Source: an archaeon (GTDB lineage: Archaea; Iainarchaeota; Iainarchaeia; Iainarchaeales; Iainarchaeaceae). Taken from it: DNA of 25,391 nt. Position 1 is the stretch's first letter. Every line of letters starts with the position of its first letter. Positions 7,985 to 13,843 of the stretch are shown here, one piece after another. The stretch lies in contig SBBR01000045.1 of assembly GCA_005239615.1 (NCBI GenBank), forward strand, positions 1 through 25,391, read 5' to 3'. The position numbers and the translations under genes were made by a program. The notes beneath the pieces are model-generated. The model made no database searches, had not been told where the DNA came from, and worked only from the letters and a program-made list of their open reading frames with translations.

Positions 7985-8139
7985 AACAATACCATGCCCG
8001 CAGGAAAACTTACAAGTACAAATACTACGGAAAAGCCGAATAAAAAGGTAAGCGTGGCCTTGCCAAGGGGCTCCGAAAACACGTCGCCCCATGTCGGAGA
8101 ACTGTCCCGTCCAGAAGAGTTGACAATGGGCCAAGCCAT
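7957..8139 (-). CDS. Possible 60-aa single-pass membrane ORF
   Basis: Reads MAWPIVNSSGRDSSPTWGDV, then a hydrophobic stretch (TLTFLFGFSVVFVLVSFPAG) and a short basic tail ending RRLPEL. It overlaps the start of the signal-peptide gene at 7984 by 28 nt in another frame. It has one convincing transmembrane-type segment but no visible Shine-Dalgarno, and it lies between a decayed gene and the ATPase gene. It may be a real small membrane protein, a displaced N-terminal part of the broken neighbour, or chance. Confidence 0.25.
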   Translation of the reverse strand: MAWPIVNSSGRDSSPTWGDVFSEPLGKATLTFLFGFSVVFVLVSFPAGMVLFCGRRLPEL

Positions 8140-8255
8140 TCTGGGAATGAGCTGTTTGTATTATTGGACATGCATATGGTAGCCAAGCTTCAGACCCTCC
8201 AATCGGCATAAATTTGTTCTGTTCATACTGTGTAGTGCTTCTAGAGGTTTTGCTG

Positions 8256-10886
8256 ATGGGCGAATGGCACTCTCTCACTGCGAAGGCAGCAATGGAAAGG
8301 CTCGTCTCCAAGGAAACAGGCCTTACCAGTGAGGAGGCCGAGAAGAGGCTGGAGCAGCATGGCAGGAATGTTTTAGAGTCAGGCAGGAAAATTTCCGTGC
8401 CGAAGCTGCTGGCAGAGCAGTTCATGAGCCCGCTCGTGTTGATACTGATTTTTGCCGCTCTTGTCTCGCTTTTTTTTGAGAAGGGAATCGACGCCTACCT
8501 AATCCTCGCGATTATCCTCCTCAACGGCATTTTCGGCTTCGTGCAGAACTATAACGCGGAGAGGAGCATCGAGGCACTCAGGAAAATCGGCGGGCAGAAG
8601 GCGCTCGCGTACAGGGACGGCCTGCTGGTTGAAGTCGAGGCGTGGAGGCTGGTGCCGGGCGACGTCATCTACCTGCATGAGGGCATAAAGGTGCCCGCGG
8701 ACTGCAGGTTTATTGAAGCTGAGGAACTCAACGTGGATGAATCAGTGCTCACTGGCGAAAGCGTGCCCGTGCAGAAAACTGCGGCAGCTTTTCCAGAGGC
8801 TGCCAGCATTCCGGAAATGCGGAACATCGCTTTTATGCACACTACAATCACGAGCGGCAGGGGGAAGGCGGTTGTGGTGGGGACTGGGAAAGGCACCGAG
8901 GTCGGGAAAATTGCGGGCCAACTCGTGGCAATAGAGGAAGGGCCAACGCGGTTCCAGCAGGAGCTCGAAGGCATGGGCAAAAAAATCGGCCTTGGCATAC
9001 TCGCAATCGTTGGTGTAATTGCCGCAACCATGCTTTTTCTCCATGATGCAAGCCCTGTGGAAATATTCCTGACATCGATAAGCGTCGCTGTCGCTGCTGT
9101 GCCTGAAGGCCTGCCTGCAGTCGTTACCCTGTCCCTCGCACTCGCGACAAGGAAAATGCTGAAGAAGAACAGCCTCGTGCGCAAGCTCTCCGTTGTCGAG
9201 GAACTCGGCTCGGTTGAAGTCATCTGCACGGACAAGACAGGCACCCTCACGGAGAACAGCATGACTGTACAGGAAATATTGTTCGGCTGGAAAATCTTCA
9301 CTGTCACATGTGCCGGGCGCAGCACCGAAGGCGAGTTTGTTTTGCAAGGAAAAAAGATTGACCCTACCGAACTGAAGCCCATACTTCTCTGCGGCCTCGC
9401 GTGCAACGACACCATCATCGAGAACGCCGGCACTGAAGCAAGGTTTACAGGCGACCCGACAGAGGTTGCTCTCGCTGTCGTGGCGCTGAAAGGAGGCATC
9501 CATGCAGCTGAAATGAAGAGGGTGAAGACAATTCCTTTTACCTCCTCCCGCAAGATGATGACAGTCATAATAGGAGCCGGGGGCAAAAAAACCTCCTACT
9601 CCAAGGGCGCGCCAGAAGTGATTGTAGGCTCGTGCACCCACATTCTCCTCAACGGCAAAAAGGCGCCCTTCACGGACAGGGCAAAGAAGCAGGTGCTCGC
9701 GGAGAACGGAAGGATGGCGAGCGGCGCGCTCAGGGTGCTTGGGTTTGCGCAGAAGGAAATCGCAGGAAAAGGGAACCCTGAGGAAGGCATGGTCTTCCTC
9801 GGCCTGCAAGGCATGATTGACCCGCCAAGGCTGGAGGTGAAAAGGGCGCTCGACACGGCGAGGCAGGCCGGAATCAGGGTGATAATGCTCACAGGCGACA
9901 ACCTCGAGACAGCGAGGGCCGTGGCGGGGAGGATAGGTTTCACTGGAAAAGCCATCGATGCGCGCGAACTCTCTGGGGCGGGCGAAGCGGAATTCGGGAG
10001 GGTTGTGCTTGATTTTGACGTTTTCGCAAGGGTCAGCCCGGAGCAGAAGCTTGAGATACTCAGGGCACTCAGGAAGAAAGGCCTCAGCGTAGCGATGACA
10101 GGCGATGGGGTGAATGATGCGCCTGCGCTCAAGCAGGCAGATGTCGGAATAGCTATGGGCATAAGGGGCAGCGATGTCGCGAAGGAAGCCTCTGACATAG
10201 TGCTCCTCGACGACAACTTCGCCACAATCGTGGAAACCATCAGGCAGGGGCGCGGGGTCTTCGAGAACATAAGAAAGTTCGTGCTCTACCTCCTCGCGAG
10301 CAACCTTGCCGAGGTGGCGATTGTGTTCGTAGCCTCGCTCACCGGCAGGCTAGCGATAACCCCGGTGCAACTGCTTTGGGTCAACCTGCTCACCGACGGC
10401 CTTCCCGCGCTCGCTTTGGGGGCCGACCAGCCAAAAGCAGGCATAATGGCCACGCCACCCAGAAAAAAGTCCGACGGCGTGATAAGCGAATCTACCGGCA
10501 AGCTTCTCCTCCTGATGTCATCCGTGATGAGCCTCATAATACTCGCGGTTTTTTTTCTTTACCTGCCTAGGGGCATTGTGCTCGCGCAGACCATGGTGTT
10601 CACGTGCTTCGTCTTCTACGAGTTCACGAAGCTTGTGGTGATAAGGCGGATTGATGGCCTTGGAATGCTCACGAACAAGTGGCTGTTGCTCTCCCTCGCT
10701 GGCTCCATTGCAGTGCAGCTCCTGCTCCTCTACACTCCAGCTTCCGGACTCTTCGGCGTCGCTGCCCTGTCCCTGGCTGACTTGGGGGTAGTTGTCGTGG
10801 GAGGGGCGATTGCTTTCGCGGCAAATTCAATCGGGGCGAGACTCATAATGGGGAAAGTGACGGGTGCAGAAGCAAGGCCAACCTGA
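8256..10886 (+). CDS. Ca2+-transporting P-type ATPase (P2A-like)
   Basis: An 876-aa cation pump driven by ATP through an aspartyl-phosphate intermediate. Read directly: N-terminal cation-ATPase domain (about 1-70), actuator motif TGES (166-169), PEGLP in M4 (283-287), phosphorylation motif DKTGTLT with Asp326, nucleotide-binding KGAPE, TGDN, and GDGVNDAP hinge (from 616). Ca2+ ligands of the SERCA type are present: Glu284, Asn683 and Glu686 in SNLAEV (M5), Asn710 and Asp714 in NLLTDGLP (M6). This favours Ca2+ (possibly Mn2+) over heavy metals or K+. The length is normal for the family. The frame is open from 8214, but ATG 8256 follows AGAGG by about 8 nt and begins the conserved domain. It appears monocistronic. 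Confidence 0.95.
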   Translation: MGEWHSLTAKAAMERLVSKETGLTSEEAEKRLEQHGRNVLESGRKISVPKLLAEQFMSPLVLILIFAALVSLFFEKGIDAYLILAIILLNGIFGFVQNYNAERSIEALRKIGGQKALAYRDGLLVEVEAWRLVPGDVIYLHEGIKVPADCRFIEAEELNVDESVLTGESVPVQKTAAAFPEAASIPEMRNIAFMHTTITSGRGKAVVVGTGKGTEVGKIAGQLVAIEEGPTRFQQELEGMGKKIGLGILAIVGVIAATMLFLHDASPVEIFLTSISVAVAAVPEGLPAVVTLSLALATRKMLKKNSLVRKLSVVEELGSVEVICTDKTGTLTENSMTVQEILFGWKIFTVTCAGRSTEGEFVLQGKKIDPTELKPILLCGLACNDTIIENAGTEARFTGDPTEVALAVVALKGGIHAAEMKRVKTIPFTSSRKMMTVIIGAGGKKTSYSKGAPEVIVGSCTHILLNGKKAPFTDRAKKQVLAENGRMASGALRVLGFAQKEIAGKGNPEEGMVFLGLQGMIDPPRLEVKRALDTARQAGIRVIMLTGDNLETARAVAGRIGFTGKAIDARELSGAGEAEFGRVVLDFDVFARVSPEQKLEILRALRKKGLSVAMTGDGVNDAPALKQADVGIAMGIRGSDVAKEASDIVLLDDNFATIVETIRQGRGVFENIRKFVLYLLASNLAEVAIVFVASLTGRLAITPVQLLWVNLLTDGLPALALGADQPKAGIMATPPRKKSDGVISESTGKLLLLMSSVMSLIILAVFFLYLPRGIVLAQTMVFTCFVFYEFTKLVVIRRIDGLGMLTNKWLLLSLAGSIAVQLLLLYTPASGLFGVAALSLADLGVVVVGGAIAFAANSIGARLIMGKVTGAEARPT

Positions 10887-10920
10887 AAAGGCTCTTATAC
10901 AACTACGACCTTACTTTTTC

Positions 10921-11019
10921 ATGGCTCGGGGTCCGACAATCATCGCTGTGAGGCACCCAACCGCCGATTTTCATGACAACGAGGAGCTCAGGGAAAGCGC
11001 CAGAAGAGCGCAGAAATGA
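10921..11019 (+). CDS. Possible 32-aa leaderless small protein
   Basis: Reads MARGPTIIAVRHPTADFHDN and ends RESARRAQK before TGA. A TATA-like string (cttatacaa, about 10893-10901) lies about 25 nt before the ATG, matching a leaderless archaeal promoter, which is the main support. No family is recognised. The hydrophobic start followed by a charged helix-like end could also be the remnant N-terminus of a longer gene. It is convergent with the AbrB-type gene, 23 nt away. Confidence 0.35.
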   Translation: MARGPTIIAVRHPTADFHDNEELRESARRAQK

Positions 11020-11042
11020 AGATATTCGTATCCAAAACTGCC

Positions 11043-11279
11043 TTAATCATCCGCCAGCACTTCGCTTTTCTTTATCCGCTTCTGCCTGGCAAACTTTTTC
11101 CCGAACGCGGCAAGCTTTTCAAATTCCTTCTCAGGCGACTCCATTTTCTTTAGTATTATCATGTTCTTGCTGCTGTACACAAGAAGCTTTTCGCCCTCGG
11201 AAAAGCCGGCCTCCTGGCGCGAATCCATAGGTATGACTACCTGCCCTTTGGATGAAACCTTTGACATTGCGACATCCAT
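11043..11279 (-). CDS. AbrB/SpoVT-family DNA-binding protein
   Basis: A 78-aa protein with the swapped-hairpin AbrB fold: residues about 5-48, MSKVSSKGQVVIPMDSRQEA, then GFSEGEKLLVYSSKNMIILKK. Such proteins bind DNA as dimers and act as transcription regulators or as VapB-like antitoxins. The C-terminal 30 residues form a charged helix, which in antitoxins wraps the toxin. No toxin gene (PIN or RelE) lies next to it, so it is an orphan regulator or an antitoxin without its partner here. ATG 11279 is preceded by AGGTGG at about 7 nt. An AT-rich block near 11310-11320 (minus) is a likely promoter. Repression of its own gene would be typical but is not shown. Confidence 0.85.
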   Translation of the reverse strand: MDVAMSKVSSKGQVVIPMDSRQEAGFSEGEKLLVYSSKNMIILKKMESPEKEFEKLAAFGKKFARQKRIKKSEVLADD

Positions 11280-11349
11280 GCCAAAACCACCTAATACTAT
11301 TGCACCGGACAGGAATTTAAACCTATCTTACAAGTAAGAAAGGTAAGAC

Positions 11350-11540
11350 TGCAGGAGGGCGGATTCGAACCGCCGAAGGCACTGAGCCACTGGATAACTC
11401 AGGCGCAATGAGACATCGGGGCAGAGCAGTTCTCTTCCTTCTTTTACACTTTTCTTTTTCCCGGGGGTTTTTCTTTTCGTGTCAACGAAAAGAAAAAGGC
11501 CGCTTGAGTCCAGCGCATTTGACCGCTTTGCTACTCCTGC
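11350..11540 (-). tRNA. tRNA-Leu(CAA) with intron at 37/38
   Basis: Exon 1 is 11503-11540 and exon 2 is 11350-11395, giving an 84-nt mature tRNA. Seen: acceptor GCAGGAG/CTCCTGC with A73 (usual for Leu), D stem GCA/TGC, anticodon stem CTGGA/TCCAG, spliced loop CTCAAGA with anticodon CAA, long variable arm (GGC/GCC), T arm GGCGG-TTCGAAT-CCGCC. CCA is not encoded. The intron boundary forms a textbook bulge-helix-bulge: CTGGA/TCCAG, bulge TTA, CTCA/TGAG, bulge AGC, GGC/GCC. A minus-strand TATA-like box (ggatttaaata) lies about 30 nt upstream of the 5' end. Confidence 0.93.
11396..11502 (-). other. 107-nt tRNA-Leu intron built on the dispersed repeat
   Basis: The boundaries follow from the bulge-helix-bulge motif recognised by archaeal splicing endonuclease. 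From intron nucleotide 4 it reads CCTTTTTCTTTTCG, the start of a repeat copy (11447-11499) with a 13-bp hairpin (loop TGAC), followed by GTAAAAGAAGGAAGAGAAC. There is no ORF, so it is not a homing-endonuclease intron. Confidence 0.85.
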
Positions 11541-11565
11541 ACTGGAAAGAAATTTGTTGTTAAGG

Positions 11566-11575
11566 TATTTAAATC
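11566..11575 (-). promoter_or_regulatory. TATA-like box for tRNA-Leu
   Basis: The minus strand reads ggatttaaatacc, centred about 30 nt before the mature 5' end of the tRNA, a good archaeal TATA position. Confidence 0.55.
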
Positions 11576-11666
11576 CAAGTTCAGGGGCGAATGGGCTGGA
11601 CGTTTCTGGTCGCAGCAGTTTGGGAATTCAAGTAAAGATGCGCGGCGACAGGGGCGATACTGCACG

Positions 11667-11675
11667 GTTTAAATA
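11667..11675 (+). promoter_or_regulatory. TATA-like box for the SWIB-like small gene
   Basis: The string ggtttaaatag lies about 65 nt before the ATG, implying a leader of about 35-40 nt. That leader holds a GGATT-GT-AATCC inverted repeat (11709-11720) just before AAAGGAGG, which could mask or frame the ribosome binding site. Confidence 0.5.
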
Positions 11676-11735
11676 GATTTTAGTCCTTAATCCTCAAAGC
11701 AAAATTAGGATTGTAATCCAAAAGGAGGAAACAAC

Positions 11736-11888
11736 ATGGCAAAACCTGCATTCGGCGGTTACAGCATTTGCTTCAAGGGATGCGATGACTCGCTCGAGAA
11801 GGTCTTCGGCACGGGTAAGATAACCCCATCGGAGATGACGAAGAAGCTCTGGGGGTACGTGAAGGGCCATAAGCTCTCGAGCAAGTGA
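11736..11888 (+). CDS. 50-aa SWIB/MDM2-like small protein
   Basis: Residues about 18-50 (SLEKVFGTGKITPSEMTKKL, then WGYVKGHKLSSK) match the N-terminal half of the SWIB/MDM2 fold, where a similar Leu...Gly...Thr-Lys-Lys-Leu-Trp-x-Tyr-Ile-Lys-x-His pattern is characteristic. A full SWIB domain is about 70-80 residues, so this is a half-domain or a minimal relative. SWIB proteins are chromatin-associated in eukaryotes and bind DNA or chromatin in some bacteria; the role here is unknown. An excellent RBS (AAAGGAGG, 5-6 nt before ATG), a TATA box and a downstream hairpin/T-run suggest an independent, well-expressed gene. Confidence 0.75.
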   Translation: MAKPAFGGYSICFKGCDDSLEKVFGTGKITPSEMTKKLWGYVKGHKLSSK

Positions 11889-11910
11889 AGATTGCGCTTG
11901 GACCATCAAC

Positions 11911-11945
11911 TGCCCCGCGAGAGTGGGGCAACTAATTTTTATTTT
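11911..11945 (+). terminator. Hairpin plus T-rich tract after the SWIB-like gene
   Basis: TGCCCC (11911-11916) pairs with GGGGCA (11925-11930) across GCGAGAGT, followed by actaatttttattttt. This resembles an intrinsic terminator; in archaea the T-rich tract alone often suffices. Confidence 0.55.
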
Positions 11946-12020
11946 TACCCCACAATCCGGAAAAAAGCATAATAACCACTTGGCAACCATGTCTGTATGC
12001 AACGATGAAAGTGACTTCTG

Positions 12021-12524
12021 ATGGGTGCTGCAAAGAAAAAGAAAGAAGCGCTGGAAACCGCGACCTTCGCGGCGGGCTGCTTCTGGCGAGTGGAAGAAGG
12101 GTTCCGCAAAATGCCCGGAGTCATAGAAACAAGCGCCGGCTACATCGGTGGGAGAACCCCAAATCCGACATACGAGGAAGTCTGCACCGGTGAGACGGGG
12201 CATGCGGAAGCAGTGCAAATCACTTACGACCCTTCCAAGGCGCCTTATAAGGAACTCCTTAAGGTTTTCTGGGGCAACCACAACCCGACTACTCTAAACA
12301 GGCAGGGTCCTGATGTGGGAAGCCAGTACAGGTCGGAGATTTTTTATCACACCCCCGAACAAAAGCGCCTCGCCGAGAGTTCCAAGTCAAGGCTAGAAAA
12401 ATCAGGCGTGTGGGGCGGGAGGAAAATCGTGACGGAAATCCTCCCCGCGCAGGAATTCTACAAGGCCGAGGGGTACCACCAAAAATACCTGATGAAGCGC
12501 GGGATTGATTCTTGCCATTTTTAG
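12021..12524 (+). CDS. msrA: Peptide-methionine (S)-S-oxide reductase MsrA
   Basis: A 167-aa enzyme that reduces methionine-S-sulfoxide in proteins, repairing oxidative damage with thioredoxin as usual reductant. Motifs: catalytic GCFW with Cys20, then SAGYIGG, TGHAEAV, FWGNHNPTTLNRQGPDVGSQ and YRSEIFYH, all classic MsrA. Cys56 and Cys165 (the latter in SCHF at the C-terminus) are candidate recycling cysteines. The length is normal for the family. The Lys-rich first ten residues are a small extension. ATG 12021 precedes the conserved domain closely. A TATA-like stretch (agcataataacc, about 11966-11977) lies upstream. The thioredoxin at 14900-15217 could be its electron donor. Confidence 0.95.
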   Translation: MGAAKKKKEALETATFAAGCFWRVEEGFRKMPGVIETSAGYIGGRTPNPTYEEVCTGETGHAEAVQITYDPSKAPYKELLKVFWGNHNPTTLNRQGPDVGSQYRSEIFYHTPEQKRLAESSKSRLEKSGVWGGRKIVTEILPAQEFYKAEGYHQKYLMKRGIDSCHF

Positions 12525-12572
12525 TTTTAGCCTTTTGCCAAGAGACCCTGCCCAAAAAAGGCAAACACCAAC

Positions 12573-12582
12573 TATTAAATTT
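12573..12582 (+). promoter_or_regulatory. TATA-like box, leaderless start of the CAP-like gene
   Basis: The string tattaaattt is centred about 27 nt before GTG 12604, the distance expected when transcription begins at or near the start codon. Confidence 0.5.
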
Positions 12583-12603
12583 CTCTCTCGTTATCCATTA
12601 TTC

Positions 12604-12846
12604 GTGGCGGAGGATATCAGGCAGCACCTGCTCAACAGCATTAACAAGTTCAGGCGCGAGCACAACCTCTCGGAACTAAGCCTCGACGAGGAGCTTTCAC
12701 GCAATGCCAAGGCCCATTCCGAGCACAGGGTGGAAAGGTTACCCGAAATAGGCAAAGGGCCGCTGTCTGCGCATACGGAACAGCATTTGATGGGCAAGGC
12801 GAGCGCTCCAAAAAACGCTCATACGGATGAATATATTCCCTCATAA
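12604..12846 (+). CDS. Truncated CAP/SCP-domain-like protein
   Basis: An 80-aa protein starting at GTG 12604 (the frame is open from 12505, but the extension is not protein-like and overlaps msrA). Residues about 5-45 read LLNSINKFRREHNLSELSLD then EELSRNAKAHSEHR, matching the first helix and the A..HS motif of the CAP/SCP superfamily (YkwD-type), which is normally 120 residues or more. The second half of the domain, with its GEN/H motifs, is missing; the tail is low-complexity and stops at TAA. No signal peptide is seen, unusual for CAP proteins. It is either a decayed gene or a minimal derivative. The leaderless-type promoter argues it may still be expressed. Confidence 0.5.
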   Translation: MAEDIRQHLLNSINKFRREHNLSELSLDEELSRNAKAHSEHRVERLPEIGKGPLSAHTEQHLMGKASAPKNAHTDEYIPS

Positions 12847-12907
12847 ATGGTTCCTCCTTACTCAACCGAAAAGACTATAAAACACGCCGATTGGAACCAT
12901 TAGGAAT

Positions 12908-13006
12908 ACGCGGGGGACGGGACCCGAAGAAACTTTTGCCAAAAGTTTCGGTAAAATGTACGACAACCCGTCCTGATGTCCGGTTTCGCCCAGCTCAACC
13001 GGACGG
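12908..13006. repeat. tRNA-Ser 3'-end duplication with two hairpins
   Basis: 12908-12928 repeats the tRNA-Ser 3' terminal region at 13007-13027 (about 19 of 21 bases, first 15 identical: acgcgggggacggga). Between the copies lie a perfect 10-bp inverted repeat GAAACTTTTG-C-CAAAAGTTTC (12929-12949) and GTCCGGTT...AACCGGAC (12978-13004). There is no gene in the interval. It resembles a remnant of integration or duplication at a tRNA 3' end; the hairpins could also act in tRNA transcript ending. Confidence 0.55.
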
Positions 13007-13007
13007 A

Positions 13008-13279
13008 CGCGGGGGACGGGATTCGAACCCGTGCACCCTTTCGAGTAACGGCTCACCACCGACCTTTTTCTTTTTCTTGGGGAAGACCTTGTCCCTTTCG
13101 GGACGAGGCCTCGCAGAGCCTTGCTCTGCAAGAAAAATAAAAACCTCGGCGAAAAAGAAAAAGAACCTGTGCTCAGAGCGCATTGCACTTTTCTTTTCCG
13201 CTAACGCTTTTCTTTTCGTGCCAACGAAAAGAAAAAGGTTGTAGCAGGCCGCCGCATTAGACCACTCTGCCACCCCCGC
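13008..13279 (-). tRNA. tRNA-Ser(GCU) with 188-nt intron at 37/38
   Basis: Exon 1 is 13242-13279 and exon 2 is 13008-13053, giving an 84-nt mature tRNA. Seen: acceptor GCGGGGG/CCCCCGC with G73 (usual for Ser), D stem GCA/TGC, anticodon stem GCGGC/GCCGT, spliced loop CTGCTAA with anticodon GCT, long variable arm ACTC-GAAA-GGGT, T arm ACGGG-TTCGAAT-CCCGT. CCA is not encoded. The splice-site motif is a relaxed bulge-helix-bulge (CTGC paired with GTGG through wobbles; bulges TAC and TGA). The boundary was set mainly by restoring a normal tRNA, so the exact cut is slightly less sure than for tRNA-Leu. Confidence 0.88.
13054..13241 (-). other. 188-nt tRNA-Ser intron with two repeat copies head to head
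   Basis: The intron's first repeat (13186-13238) begins at intron nucleotide 4 with CCTTTTTCTTTTCG, exactly as in the tRNA-Leu intron. The second, in the opposite orientation (13063-13167), starts CCTTTTTCTTTTTC and ends AAAGAAAAAGAACC. It encloses GTCCC-TTTC-GGGAC and GCAGAG...CTCTGC hairpins. There is no ORF. The long pyrimidine/purine ends (ACCTTTTTCTTTT with AAAAGAAAAAGGT) can pair to bring the splice sites together. Confidence 0.75.
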
Positions 13280-13280
13280 G

Positions 13281-13450
13281 CAGGAGGCCGCCGGCGGTAC
13301 GGCGTACTGCCTTCGCCCTTTCTGGCTTGACAGGGCTTTCTTCGCACCGCTCGCGGAACATGACTAATAATAAACACCACGGGGTAAATTTATAAGGGTT
13401 TTATATGCAGAAATAATCTTTTTAGGTTTTTTTGACAAAAGTGGGCGTGT
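13281..13450. other. GC-rich structured upstream region of tRNA-Ser, then AT-rich promoter
   Basis: 13281-13352 is GC-rich with inverted repeats (GGCGGTAC/GTACTGCC; GCCCT/AGGGC). The nearest minus-strand TATA-like string (tttattattag, about 13361-13371) is about 85 nt before the tRNA-Ser 5' end, so a structured leader or a separate small RNA may lie here. On the plus strand, aatttataag (13387-13396) and ttttatat (13399-13406) are candidate promoter boxes for the gene at 13451. Confidence 0.35.
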
Positions 13451-13825
13451 ATGAATGCATTCAGGCGGGTCATGAATTTTTTTTTGCAGCGCAAAAAACT
13501 GCGACGGGAAACTATCCCAACAGAAGCCAATTTGCGTGAAATAGAGAAAAATTTGGCCCAGAACCAGAGGATGATAGAGCAAACACAGAAATTATTGCTC
13601 GCGGAAGCTCAGAAAATCGGCAGGCTAAGGCAAATCGAAATTGACCTGGAAAAACTAATAGAAGCGGGAGACACAAATGAAAAAAATATTAAACGGCTTA
13701 AAGGCACAAAAAGGGCGTTGGAACTGGCCAATCAAAGGTTCGACAAAATATCAGAACAATTAGGCAAGTATGACCACTATGGAACTGTGTTGTTGGTTCA
13801 AAGGAGTAAAACTCGGAGATATTAA
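13451..13825 (+). CDS. Coiled-coil protein of unknown function
   Basis: A 124-aa soluble protein. Residues about 25-105 form an almost unbroken heptad-like helix rich in Glu, Lys, Gln and Leu (for example EKNLAQNQRMIEQTQKLLLA and KRLKGTKRALELANQRFDKI), predicted as coiled coil. The N-terminus is strongly basic with a Phe-Phe pair and the C-terminus ends in a basic, aromatic patch. No known family was recognised. It is more AT-rich and uses more AAA/ATA codons than its neighbours, hinting at a different origin. It ends 18 nt before the dihydrouridine synthase gene and is probably co-transcribed with it. Confidence 0.6.
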   Translation: MNAFRRVMNFFLQRKKLRRETIPTEANLREIEKNLAQNQRMIEQTQKLLLAEAQKIGRLRQIEIDLEKLIEAGDTNEKNIKRLKGTKRALELANQRFDKISEQLGKYDHYGTVLLVQRSKTRRY

Positions 13826-13843
13826 TCAAGAGGGGCAGGAAAA

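Noticed and set aside
8669..9809. Long antisense frames of 305 and 355 aa opposite the P-type ATPase
   Set aside because: The ATPase has all catalytic motifs in frame; the antisense frames are caused by its codon bias.
11043..11279. A toxin-antitoxin pair with the AbrB-like protein
   Set aside because: Neither flank encodes a PIN, RelE or MazF-like protein; the 32-aa ORF beside it is on the other strand and too short.
12908..13006. A second, decayed tRNA gene
   Set aside because: Only the 3' terminal 21 bases match; no anticodon arm or 5' acceptor partner can be placed.
11340..13280. A CRISPR array suggested by recurrent CTTTTTCTTTTCG strings
   Set aside because: The repeats lie in opposite orientations, have no regular spacing or spacers, and two are inside tRNA introns.
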